Shown here piece after piece: positions 38,001-45,669 of a stretch of 64,000 nucleotides of DNA. The stretch covers positions 1 through 64,000 of the forward strand of contig URNX01000016.1 of the NCBI GenBank assembly GCA_900549415.1, given 5' to 3'. Source of the stretch: an uncultured bacterium (GTDB lineage: Bacteria; Verrucomicrobiota; Lentisphaeria; Victivallales; UBA1829). The translations under genes were made by a program, and so were the position numbers. Position 1 is the stretch's first letter. Each line of letters opens with the position of its first letter. The notes under the pieces were generated by a model. The model was not told the origin of the DNA. It made no database searches and was given only the letters and a program-made list of their open reading frames with translations.

Positions 38001-38094
38001 TCTCGAATGGACGGAGGAGCGGATGTTCGGAACCGGGACGGAATTTGAGCTGGAATTCAAGCCGTTTGAAATCAAGACATTGAAGCTGCGCTGA
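35023..38094 (+). CDS. GH38 alpha-mannosidase
   Basis: This 1023-aa enzyme has all parts of GH38: an N-terminal beta domain (about 1-240), then the catalytic domain opening GVGHAHIDTGWLWPVRET with zinc ligands His256 and Asp258. The nucleophile Asp368 lies in WLPDAFGYS. A middle helical domain is followed by the long C-terminal beta-sandwich. It is zinc-dependent and retaining, and cleaves alpha-mannosyl residues. No signal peptide is present, so it acts in the cytoplasm. The ATG at 35023 has the RBS AAGGA; an earlier in-frame ATG lies inside the preceding gene. It ends the six-gene operon, 3 bp from the convergent AraC stop codon. Confidence 0.92.
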   Translation: MFAEEINFHKQRADVFYERVKACVYSNAVRLNCMFAPSEQPVPFEKRLGLQYSRLEPGGRWGQNCSSAWFHITGTVPQEFEGLELALIFDPGGESMIFGNDGIPVCGLTGGSVFSPNYRKTAFRINGSQKAGDKLEFWIEGAANDLFGLVNPLSFFRETEHPRHAFTGLLGACDLAVFNREAWNLQLDLQVLLSLLKTLPEGDWRIRRLLGVLGRAADVWNEDPANSAAARGILKEFLDLRPSGAVMTAHGVGHAHIDTGWLWPVRETIRKCARSFSSQLMLIDEYPEYIFGASAAQHYAFIKENYPGLYEKIRKAVAAGRWEIQGGMWVEADCVLSSGESIVRQFLHGKNFFRDEFGVDVGNLWLPDAFGYSASLPQIIRKAGCGCFLSTKIAWSQFNRFPYQSFLWHGIDGSSVLSHFPPENTYGSMLQPERMIRAQNNCSEGDRVFDFLALFGVGDGGGGPYAELIERGKRMENLEGVPHFKFDRADRFFELLETHRSELPSWNGELYLELHRGTLTAQARTKRGNRKCEQALAETEFLCSMLPYTQYPAAELDRAWKTLLLNQFHDIIPGSSIAEIYRTAEAQHREILDLCATLQEHAAAELFPAKDGSALLLNSLPYDVSTLVELPESWNGYGACDESGCELPVQQENGRTVVRVQIPKLAFSVLKRGKRCSVPADADSGELVLENSRIRYVFAPDATLIEAVEKDSGRSVLAPGAYGNEFALYVDRALTYEAWDIDPYYPHQAPLRPQSVRARKVLAGPLRSALEFELKISESTIRQTVVLEAEGTRLDFRTEVDWNESRKMLRVSFPVNVFADRAAFDIPYGYIFRTMHENTSWDMAQFEVSGQRYTDVSDAAHGVALLNDCKYGFKVKNSVIDLALLRSPKNPDPTADLGHHEFVYSLHPHKGDLIHSDVMREAALLNRPPRVFDGVSRGAEPLCTADSDSVSLEVVKKAEKENAHVLRLVETKGLSAKAKLRFRRSVTLAETDLLEWTEERMFGTGTEFELEFKPFEIKTLKLR

Positions 38095-38097
38095 TTT

Positions 38098-38991
38098 TCA
38101 GAGCGACATTTTTCCCCGCCGCGTTTCCCTCGGGCTCATCCCGGTGACGCGGCGGAATTCCGAAGAAAAATAGAACTGATCGCAATAGCCGAGCTGGAAG
38201 GAAATCTCCTTGACCGTCTGCGTCGTGGAAACCAGCAGGCGTTTCGCCAGTTCCATTTTCTTTCCGATCCGGTACTGCATCGGCGTCACTCCGAGCTTTT
38301 CCTTGAAGATTTTGTTGATGCGGTCCTCGCGGCAATTGAGTTTTTCCGCAAGCGTTTTCAGCGTGAATTTTGTTTCAAAATCGCTCTCCAGCAGCATCTG
38401 CGCACGGAGAAGCAGGTTGTCGCGGTGCCGACGCCCGGGAACAAGCTGCGAAAGCCTTGCGAGAAAACCGCACGTGCGGCCGATCAGCGCCGGAATGAGC
38501 TCCGGCGTCCAATCATGCAGACAGTCACCGATTCCGGCAATCTCTTCCGCTAGCCGTCCGCACTCCGGAGTCGAAATGAGGAGAACCCGGTTCAGACCGA
38601 ATGTTTCACAATCCGATTCAAGGTTGCGTCCGACGACTTCCAGAACAAACTTGCGCGACGTCGGCGAACAGCCGTTTTCAAACGAATACGCGGTGTTTTT
38701 CGGAATGACCATGACCTGTCCCGCCGCAACGCGCACGGATTTCCTCCCGAAGCGAAACAGAATATCGCCTTCCAGCACGATGACAATCAGCAGAAAACGC
38801 GTGAAATTCTCCGCATACCAGTAACGTCCCGTCCGGACTTCCTCCTCCATGCAGAACGGGCAGAGCGGAAACGCCGCATCCGCAGAAGTCGGCCAGTATT
38901 CGCGGCGCTTGAACAGATAGCGGTCGTTGCCGGTATAGCGCATCTGATGATGTCCCGCGGAAAAGATGCATGTTCCCTCATGGTTTTCCAT
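38098..38991 (-). CDS. AraC-family transcriptional regulator
   Basis: This 297-aa protein has an N-terminal cupin-like sensing domain (about 1-170; LEGDILFRFGRKSVRVAAGQVMVIPKN) and a C-terminal double helix-turn-helix (about 195-290). The second HTH carries VKEISFQLGYCDQFYFSSEFRRVTG, the family signature. I use the ATG at 38991 because the RBS GAGGA lies 5 bp before it; another ATG is 12 bp further up. It is divergent from the pseudopilin-GH unit C and shares its promoter region. AraC proteins usually activate when a sugar is bound. Confidence 0.9.
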   Translation of the reverse strand: MENHEGTCIFSAGHHQMRYTGNDRYLFKRREYWPTSADAAFPLCPFCMEEEVRTGRYWYAENFTRFLLIVIVLEGDILFRFGRKSVRVAAGQVMVIPKNTAYSFENGCSPTSRKFVLEVVGRNLESDCETFGLNRVLLISTPECGRLAEEIAGIGDCLHDWTPELIPALIGRTCGFLARLSQLVPGRRHRDNLLLRAQMLLESDFETKFTLKTLAEKLNCREDRINKIFKEKLGVTPMQYRIGKKMELAKRLLVSTTQTVKEISFQLGYCDQFYFSSEFRRVTGMSPRETRRGKMSL

Positions 38992-39023
38992 GTTTTTCCT
39001 CATGTTTTTGTGCTTGACACCTA

Positions 39024-39079
39024 TTGACTTTTTCGCTGTTTATTGCTATAATTATAGCACGGAGCAGAGGAAATGCAAG
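39024..39079. promoter_or_regulatory. Bidirectional promoter between araC-type gene and unit C
   Basis: A perfect 16-bp palindrome TGCTATAATTATAGCA (39044-39059) supplies TATAAT on both strands. The plus-strand promoter is TTGACT (39024-39029), 17 bp, TATAAT (39047-39052), for the pseudopilin-GH unit. The minus-strand promoter is TTGCAT (39078-39073), 16 bp, TATAAT (39056-39051), for the AraC gene. The two polymerase sites overlap completely. A further TTGACA at 39014 makes a 10-bp direct repeat with the -35 box. Confidence 0.75.
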
Positions 39080-39127
39080 TCCGTTTCCCATGCTGAAAAA
39101 AGAACCCTGAACAAAAGGTCCGCAACG

Positions 39128-39859
39128 ATGAAAACAAAATCAAACGCACACTCCGTCTCACCTCTCAAGGGCAAATTTCACAAATTCACCCTCATAGAGC
39201 TCCTTGTGGTAATTGCCGTGATCGCAATCCTCGCCGGAATGCTCCTCCCCGCACTCAACGCAGCCAGGGACAAGGGACGCGCAATCTCCTGCGTCAACAA
39301 TCTGAAACAGCAGGGACTCTACTTCATGCAGTATGCGGATTCCTGCGACGGCTACTATCCCGCAGTCAACGACAAGAGCCGCTGGAGCGAAAAGCTCCGC
39401 GCCTCCGCCGGACTCCCGTATCTCTGGAACGAACTCACACCGCAGAACACACGCCCGCTGCTCTGTCCCTCGGCAGACAGCTTCACCATGAGCAACGCAT
39501 GGTTCTATCTCAGCTACATTTATGCCTTCAATCCCGCCCTCGCGACCGGGTGGTGGAACGAAACCGCATATCCGAACATCAAACGCATCCCCGCACTCAA
39601 CACAGGAGGTCCCTATCTCCCCTCCTCCAAAGGAAGAAACAGCGACATTGCCATCCTCGCGGACTCCTTCCACGCCAGCGACAAAAAGCCCTATTACCGT
39701 TTCGCCAACGACGCCGCCGTCGACCCGGTTCACCGCGGACGCGCAAACGCGCTTTTCTTCGACGGACACGTTGACGCCAGGGCGCTTTACGAACTCAAAA
39801 CCCGTTCCGGATTTCAAAATTATTACAACAGTCTGACCGGTACAATCACTTCCATGTAA
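39128..39859 (+). CDS. Pseudopilin-like protein with H-X9-DG motif (unit C)
   Basis: This 243-aa protein has about 21 basic/polar residues, then FTLIELLVVIAVIAILAGML, and ends with H-R-G-R-A-N-A-L-F-F-D-G-H. The -1 residue is Lys. An open frame runs up to 38966, but the ATG at 39128 has the RBS AAAGG and lies downstream of the promoter. The GH-A paralogue C begins 9 bp after its stop codon, the tightest pseudopilin-hydrolase coupling in the window. Confidence 0.86.
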   Translation: MKTKSNAHSVSPLKGKFHKFTLIELLVVIAVIAILAGMLLPALNAARDKGRAISCVNNLKQQGLYFMQYADSCDGYYPAVNDKSRWSEKLRASAGLPYLWNELTPQNTRPLLCPSADSFTMSNAWFYLSYIYAFNPALATGWWNETAYPNIKRIPALNTGGPYLPSSKGRNSDIAILADSFHASDKKPYYRFANDAAVDPVHRGRANALFFDGHVDARALYELKTRSGFQNYYNSLTGTITSM

Positions 39860-39868
39860 GGAGCCGCA

Positions 39869-42800
39869 ATGAAACATTTCTTCCTTCTTCTCTTCACCGC
39901 GGCGGGACTTTGCGCCGCCGAAAGCGCAGTTTCCATTCTCCCGCGCGGTCCTCTGAGCATCGGAAAAACACTCAAACTCGAATGGTGGCACAATCCCGCA
40001 TGGAAAATGATCGCCATCCATGCAGAACCTCAAAAAAACGGAAATGCAACCACGCTCTCCGGCGAATGCCGATTCCCCGGCGGACGCGGCGCAAAAGCGG
40101 AATACTCGCTCGTTCAGAACGGAAAGGACGCCTGGACCTACACCGCCGTTCTCCGCGGAACCGGCGAAACGAAACACATCAGCGCGGGAATCAAAATCCC
40201 GGCGGACCAGCCGGCGGATCTTGAAGTCGGCGATACGCTGTACCGTCTTTCCGGAAAACGCGAAAAGGAAACAATCCTGAAGTGGTCGCCCGTCCGCAAA
40301 AACAACTCGTTCCGCATTGTTTCGGGAACGGAAAGCTATCTGTTCCGCGGCGATTTTTCCGTCTCGATCCGGGACCTCCGCTTCTCAACCAAAGAGAATT
40401 TCTACTGCATCACTCTTCATGTGCCGGAATCCGACCGGGAATCCCGCTTCGACATGAATGTCACCATCCGCAGGGAACCGCTCTCCGCGCACCCCGTTTC
40501 CATCGCCTCCGCAGCCAATATGGGATTCGCCGACACTCAGGCGGATGACGGAAAAGGCGGATGGACCGATCAGGGGCCTGCAAACGACCTCTCCTGCATG
40601 ACCGAATTCGGGAAGCGCGATTTCGCCGGAATCCCGTTTGAAATCATCAACCCGGAGGCAAACGGCGGACGCGCCTGTCTTGTGCTCTCCCGTTTCCGCC
40701 GTTTTCCCGGCGCCGGAACCGTAAAGTTCCCCGCTCCGGAGACTGCTCGCTATCTCTATCTCCTCCACGCCTCCGCATGGGTTCCCGCAGCCGGGAAAGC
40801 CGTCGGAGCTGTGGAACTGACTTTTCAGGACGGTTCGAAAACAGAAATCCCCGTTATTGCCGGACGCGACTGCGGCAACTGGTGGTCTCCCGTCTTTCCG
40901 TTTGAAAACGGCGCGATTGGCTGGACCGGCGACAACCGCAGCAGCAAGGTTGGACTCTTCGTCTCCGCTTTCCGGATTCCCGAAAAACCGCTCGTCTCGC
41001 TCCGCTTCGTTCCCGGAGAGAGCGTCTGGATGATCGCCGGAATCTCCCTCGGCAACCTGCGTCCCCAGCATACCGCCGAACGCCGCTTCGTCATCCGTGA
41101 AAACAAAAACTGGAAACCGGTCGATGTCCCGCTGCAGTTCAAAAAAGGTTCCGTCATGGACTTTTCCGTCTTTCCCCGTTTCTTCCCCGCGAAGGACGGA
41201 GCACTCAGGATTGATGAACACGGACACTTCGTTCTCGCCAAAGACCCGTCAAAGCGTCTCCGTTTCCTCTCGACGAACCTTGCGCAGGATCTGACCGTTC
41301 CCACGCACGAAGAAACCGATTTCATGGTTGAACGCCTCGCAATGGAGGGTTTCAACTCCGCACGGCTCCACCAGTTCGAAAACCGCATTTACGACTGGAC
41401 GAAACCTGCCACGCTCGATTTCAGCGCGGAAAAACTCGACCGCTTCCACTATCTCTGGGCAAAACTGCGCGAAAACGGAATGTACATTACCACAGACCTT
41501 CTCAGCACCCGCATCGTGCGCCCCGGCGACAACATTGCCGAATGCCGCTCCTCCAACAGCGAAAGCATCCGCAAAACGCTCACCATGTTCTCCGCAACCG
41601 CCCTTCAGAACTGGAAGGATTACGCCCGGAAACTCCTGACCATGAAGAATCCCTACACCGGACTCAGCATGGCGGAGGACCCCGCGCTCTTTGCGCTGAA
41701 TCTCGACAACGAAGCGGCGCTCTATCACACCTGGAACGCTCATCCGCAGCTTCTTCCGCTCATCGAAAAAGTTTACGCGGATTACCTGCGCACAAAAGGG
41801 AAATACTCTCCCGGAGACGAAAAAAAGCGCGGTCCGGAATTCTATGAATTCCTCAAGGACCGCCAATTCCGGATTCAACGCGAACAGATGCGTTTTCTGC
41901 GCGAAGAACTCGGCGTCAAAGCGTTCCTCACCAATCTGAACAACAACGCGACACTCGATCTCCAGCCCTTCCGCGCAGAACTGGATCTGGTCGATGCGCA
42001 TATCTACCACGACCACCCCTCTTACCCGCGCAACAACTGGAACGTCCCGATCGCCGGAACCCAGCGCAGCGCAACCGCAGACGGCAACCCTTCCGTCATG
42101 AAGAACATGATGACCCGCATTCCCGGGAAGCCCATGATCATCACAGAACTGCAGTTCTGTTACCCGAACCGCTTCCGCAGCGAAATCGCCGCCATGACGG
42201 GCGCTTACGCCGCGCTTCAGGACTGGGACGGGCTCTACCGCTTCGCCTACGGACACAGCCGGAAAGTCTTCCGCAAAACGCCTGCCGGTTCATTCGACCA
42301 CATCTATGAACCGCTGGGAATCCTCACAGGACGCATCATGTACTTCCTGTTCGTCCGCGGCGACGTTGCCGCGGCTCCGGGTCCCGTTCTCTGCGAAGGA
42401 TGGCGGAACCCCGTCCGCGGTGACAATTTCGATCCGGACTTCTGCAACCTCGGATTCTTCTCGAAAATCGGTTCCGCTCCGCTCGGAGCTGACATTCCGG
42501 GCGCGGAAATTCTTCCGCCGGAATCCTGGAAACGCGCTCTTCCAAACCCGCTTGCGGAACAGTTCAGGCATTATCAGAAAACCGGAACTGCAGTCAGTGC
42601 AACCGGAGAAATCCGCCTCGACCGCAAAGCCGCGCGCGTCTCCGTCGTCACACCGAAATCCGAACTGTTCACCTTTCCCGGCGGCAGTGCGGAAGGACGT
42701 TTCATGACGGTCCGGCGCTCTCTTGACTTCTCCACAGTCTCCGTCCACGCATTCGATGACAGACCGCTCGGAACGAGCCGCGACATTCTGCTGTTTCATC

Positions 42801-43078
42801 TCACCGATGCTCTCAACAGCGGAACCGTTTTCCAGAACGAAGAGGCGCGGCTGATTCTGGACAACGGCTCGCTCCCCCTGCTCGCGGCCCGCGGACGCGC
42901 CGAAATCACCCTCAATGTTGATCCGGATGCAAGCGGCTGGACCGTGCAGGCAATCGCGCTCGACGGCTCCGTCCTCGCCGCAGTCCCGGCGGAGCAACGT
43001 GACGGCAAGCTCTGTTTCCAGATCAACGACTTCAATCCCGCCGGAGTCACCATGCTCTACCGGATTGCCGCAAAGTAA
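39869..43078 (+). CDS. Secreted clan GH-A glycoside hydrolase, paralogue C
   Basis: This 1069-aa protein has a signal peptide (about 1-17, ending LCAAES) and a beta-sandwich (about 20-205). The shared module AANMGFAD...GGWTDQGPANDL lies at about 213-392, and the TIM barrel at about 430-830. Glu615 in NLDNEAA and Glu760 in IITELQF fit the catalytic pair. The C-terminal region includes LFHLTDALNSGTVF, shared in pattern with paralogues A and B. It has the RBS AAGGAG. It forms a two-gene unit with the pseudopilin under the AraC-linked promoter; a large hairpin terminator follows. Confidence 0.8.
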   Translation: MKHFFLLLFTAAGLCAAESAVSILPRGPLSIGKTLKLEWWHNPAWKMIAIHAEPQKNGNATTLSGECRFPGGRGAKAEYSLVQNGKDAWTYTAVLRGTGETKHISAGIKIPADQPADLEVGDTLYRLSGKREKETILKWSPVRKNNSFRIVSGTESYLFRGDFSVSIRDLRFSTKENFYCITLHVPESDRESRFDMNVTIRREPLSAHPVSIASAANMGFADTQADDGKGGWTDQGPANDLSCMTEFGKRDFAGIPFEIINPEANGGRACLVLSRFRRFPGAGTVKFPAPETARYLYLLHASAWVPAAGKAVGAVELTFQDGSKTEIPVIAGRDCGNWWSPVFPFENGAIGWTGDNRSSKVGLFVSAFRIPEKPLVSLRFVPGESVWMIAGISLGNLRPQHTAERRFVIRENKNWKPVDVPLQFKKGSVMDFSVFPRFFPAKDGALRIDEHGHFVLAKDPSKRLRFLSTNLAQDLTVPTHEETDFMVERLAMEGFNSARLHQFENRIYDWTKPATLDFSAEKLDRFHYLWAKLRENGMYITTDLLSTRIVRPGDNIAECRSSNSESIRKTLTMFSATALQNWKDYARKLLTMKNPYTGLSMAEDPALFALNLDNEAALYHTWNAHPQLLPLIEKVYADYLRTKGKYSPGDEKKRGPEFYEFLKDRQFRIQREQMRFLREELGVKAFLTNLNNNATLDLQPFRAELDLVDAHIYHDHPSYPRNNWNVPIAGTQRSATADGNPSVMKNMMTRIPGKPMIITELQFCYPNRFRSEIAAMTGAYAALQDWDGLYRFAYGHSRKVFRKTPAGSFDHIYEPLGILTGRIMYFLFVRGDVAAAPGPVLCEGWRNPVRGDNFDPDFCNLGFFSKIGSAPLGADIPGAEILPPESWKRALPNPLAEQFRHYQKTGTAVSATGEIRLDRKAARVSVVTPKSELFTFPGGSAEGRFMTVRRSLDFSTVSVHAFDDRPLGTSRDILLFHLTDALNSGTVFQNEEARLILDNGSLPLLAARGRAEITLNVDPDASGWTVQAIALDGSVLAAVPAEQRDGKLCFQINDFNPAGVTMLYRIAAK

Positions 43079-43088
43079 ACGCTCCGGA

Positions 43089-43147
43089 AACAAAGAACCC
43101 TCTGAATTCCGCTTCGGCTTGAAGCGGCGCTCAGAGGGTTCTTTGTT
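43089..43147. terminator. Bidirectional terminator between GH paralogue C and mreB
   Basis: A 17-bp perfect stem (arms AACAAAGAACCCTCTGA and TCAGAGGGTTCTTTGTT) encloses a second 7-bp hairpin (CCGCTTC/GAAGCGG). The A-rich and T-rich arm ends can serve as U tracts in either direction, which suits the convergent genes. Confidence 0.85.
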
Positions 43148-43166
43148 CTGCTGACGAAATGCGCGG

Positions 43167-44219
43167 TTATTTGGCGAGCGTCATGGCGCGCGCCATGTTG
43201 TCCATCTCCTGAAGCACAATGCCCGTTCCGTTCGCAACCGCTTTCAGCGGGTCGTCCGCGACAAACACGGGAAGTCCCGTTTCCTCGGAAATCAGACGGT
43301 CGAGACCGCGCAGAAGCGAACCGCCGCCTGCGAGCATGATGCCGCGGTCGATCAGGTCCGACGCCAGTTCCGGCGGACACTTCTCCAGAGTTGCGCGCAC
43401 CGCTTCCACAATGCTGGTGACGGGAACCTGCAGCGCCGCACGGATTTCATGCGACGAAATATTGATCGCTTTCGGCATGCGGGAAACGAGGTCGATGCCT
43501 TTGACCTCCAGGAAAATCTCCTGGTCCTCGTCATCCGTCGAATGAACGCTGCCGATTTTGATTTTGATTTCTTCCGCCGTACGCGGTCCGATGATAAGGT
43601 TGTAGACCCGTTTCAGATGCTCGCTGATCGCGGCGTCCATCTCGTCGCCGCCGACACGCACGCTTTTCTTTTCAACAATGCCGGCAAGGGAGATTACGGC
43701 GACTTCCGTGGTTCCGCCGCCGATATCGACGATCATGCTTCCGGTCGGCTCAGAGACGGGGAGTCCGACTCCGATTGCGGACGCCATCGGCTCTTCGATG
43801 AGGAAGATGTCTCCGGCTCCGGCACGCTCCGCACTGTCCTTGACGGCGCGGGTTTCCACCTCGGTGATCCCGGAGGGAACCGCGATCAGAACGCGGGGAC
43901 GGATAAGGCGGCTGCGCGGAGGCAGAATCATTTTCGCCTTTTCGATGAAGTGACGCAGCATGACTCCGGTTGTCTCGTAGTCTGCGATAACGCCGTATTT
44001 CATCGGGCGCAGAGCGGTAATGTTGTCCGGAGTTCTTCCGAGCATCTTCTTCGCTTCGTTGCCGACGGCGAGCGCTTCATGTGTCTGTTTGCTGATTGCG
44101 ACAACCGACGGCTCGGAAAATACGATGCCTCTGTCCTTCAGATAGACCAGACAGTTGGCAGTTCCAAGGTCGATTCCAATATCGCTTGATAAAAATCTTG
44201 CCAGTTTTTGCCGAAGCAT
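43167..44219 (-). CDS. mreB: Rod-shape determining actin homologue MreB
   Basis: This 350-aa protein has the actin-fold nucleotide-binding motifs: phosphate 1 DIGIDLGTANCLVY, phosphate 2 MIVDIGGGTTEVAVI and the adenosine motif MLAGGGSLLRGLD. Starting MLRQKLARFLSSDIG, it has the usual amphipathic N-terminus for membrane binding. It organises lateral peptidoglycan synthesis in the cytoplasm. Usually followed by mreC and mreD, it is here instead the last gene after lysA (21-bp gap), which supplies meso-DAP and lysine, so the pair still couples wall precursor supply with shape. Confidence 0.95.
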   Translation of the reverse strand: MLRQKLARFLSSDIGIDLGTANCLVYLKDRGIVFSEPSVVAISKQTHEALAVGNEAKKMLGRTPDNITALRPMKYGVIADYETTGVMLRHFIEKAKMILPPRSRLIRPRVLIAVPSGITEVETRAVKDSAERAGAGDIFLIEEPMASAIGVGLPVSEPTGSMIVDIGGGTTEVAVISLAGIVEKKSVRVGGDEMDAAISEHLKRVYNLIIGPRTAEEIKIKIGSVHSTDDEDQEIFLEVKGIDLVSRMPKAINISSHEIRAALQVPVTSIVEAVRATLEKCPPELASDLIDRGIMLAGGGSLLRGLDRLISEETGLPVFVADDPLKAVANGTGIVLQEMDNMARAMTLAK

Positions 44220-44240
44220 CGTAATTTCTCCAGTTAGCAG

Positions 44241-45509
44241 TTATTTCGTCAGATACGCAGGAACGTGCGTGTGACGAACCATGTCCTCAAAGGTTTCGCG
44301 GTCGCGGATCAGTTCGGCCTTGCCCTCATGGATAAGGACTTCCGCCGGACGGAGGCGTCCGTTGTACTGATAGCTCATGCCGAAACCGTAGGCGCCCGCA
44401 TTTTCCACCACGACGAGGTCGCCCTCGGCGATGTCGGCGGGAAGTTCGCGTTCTTTGACCCAGAAGTCGGTGTTCTCGCAGAGCTGTCCGCAGAGACCGA
44501 GCACGGCGCGCGCATGATCCTCTTTCCTGTTGACGTATATATGGTGATATGAACCGTACATCGCAGGACGCGCGAGCGTGTTCATGCCGATGTCGGTGCC
44601 GACGATTTTCCTGTAGGACTCCTTGATGGAGTGGACACGCCCGACAAGCCACCCCGCGTTTCCGACGAAGTAGCGGGCGGGTTCGAGCTTGAGCTGCGGC
44701 TTCTTCATGCCGTATTCTTCCGCCTTGCGGCTGAACATTTCGGCTGTGAGGCGCGCGGCCTTGTCGAGATCAAGAGCAGGCTCGCCCGGCTTGTACGGAA
44801 TGCCGAGACCGCCGCCGAGATCGACGAATTCAAAATTGATTCCGAGTTCCTTGGAAACCTTGCCGATGATGTCCATGAGAAGCCCCGTGACAAACGGGAA
44901 ATAGTCGGCGTCGGTAATGCAGGAACCGGTCATCATGTGTGCGCCGAAACGCTTGACGCCCGCCTCTTTTGCGAGCCGGTACGCTTCCATGACCTTGTCC
45001 GGGTGAATGCCGAACTTGGCGTTCGGTCCGGCGTTGGTGACGAATTCGCCGACGTTGCTCTTGCCGTAACCGGGGTTGATGCGGAAAGAAAGCAGTTCCG
45101 GCCTGCCGAACTTCAGAAGACGCGGCAGAATGGAGACGTCGTCGAGGTTGAAAATCACTCCGGATTCGAGTCCCTGTTTGATGTCGTCGTCGGAGAGGAA
45201 GTTTCCGCTGAACATGACGTTTTCGCCGGAGAGCCCGACGCTTTTCGCGAGCAGGATTTCATTGACGCTTGCGCAGTCCGCGCCGGCGCCTTCCTGACGC
45301 AGAATGTTCACGATTGCGGGATTGTTGCAGCACTTGACCGCGTAGAACATTTTGAAATCCGGATAATATTTTTCGAAAGTCGTCCGGACTTTGCGGTAGT
45401 TGGCGCGAATCTGCGCCTCATCGTAGACATAAGTCGGTGTTCCAAACGAATTGGCGATTTCATCGACGGAAACGCCGCCGATGTAAATTTCCCCGTCTTT
45501 GATTTCCAT
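44241..45509 (-). CDS. lysA: Diaminopimelate decarboxylase
   Basis: This 422-aa PLP enzyme of fold type III converts meso-diaminopimelate to lysine. The PLP lysine is Lys59 in FYAVKCCNNP, the phosphate loop is GGGLGIPY, and the second-subunit active-site Cys is in GQLCENTD. It resembles the LysA/NspC branch; GSCITDADYF and ENAGAYGFGMSYQYN support LysA rather than carboxynorspermidine decarboxylase. It has the RBS GGAG and its own promoter, and mreB follows directly. Confidence 0.9.
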   Translation of the reverse strand: MEIKDGEIYIGGVSVDEIANSFGTPTYVYDEAQIRANYRKVRTTFEKYYPDFKMFYAVKCCNNPAIVNILRQEGAGADCASVNEILLAKSVGLSGENVMFSGNFLSDDDIKQGLESGVIFNLDDVSILPRLLKFGRPELLSFRINPGYGKSNVGEFVTNAGPNAKFGIHPDKVMEAYRLAKEAGVKRFGAHMMTGSCITDADYFPFVTGLLMDIIGKVSKELGINFEFVDLGGGLGIPYKPGEPALDLDKAARLTAEMFSRKAEEYGMKKPQLKLEPARYFVGNAGWLVGRVHSIKESYRKIVGTDIGMNTLARPAMYGSYHHIYVNRKEDHARAVLGLCGQLCENTDFWVKERELPADIAEGDLVVVENAGAYGFGMSYQYNGRLRPAEVLIHEGKAELIRDRETFEDMVRHTHVPAYLTK

Positions 45510-45539
45510 GAAAAAACTCCATCTTTACTATTTTACGGT

Positions 45540-45568
45540 ATTCTAGCACAGTATCGCTAGAAAAGCAA
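45540..45568 (-). promoter_or_regulatory. Promoter of lysA-mreB
   Basis: Minus-strand TTGCTT (45568-45563) and TAGAAT (45545-45540) are 17 bp apart, about 30 bp before the lysA start. No lysine riboswitch fits in the short leader. Confidence 0.6.
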
Positions 45569-45614
45569 GGCGTTTTCGCAGGAAATTCCGTTTTTTTTCA
45601 AAAAGAGACACAGA

Positions 45615-45631
45615 CCCGCGCAATGCGCGGG
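45615..45631 (-). terminator. Weak terminator after the GH127-like gene
   Basis: A small GC hairpin (CCCGCGC with GCGCGGG) read on the minus strand is followed after 9 bp by CTCTTTTTG. The T run is offset, so termination may be partial. Confidence 0.4.
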
Positions 45632-45669
45632 AAAGTCGGCGCAAAACGCCTCGGTAAAAAGCAGCCGGC

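Noticed and set aside
23540..43078. Recent horizontal transfer of the 20-kb carbohydrate island
   Set aside because: Base composition and codon use look like the rest of the window, and no tRNA, repeat or mobile gene flanks it.
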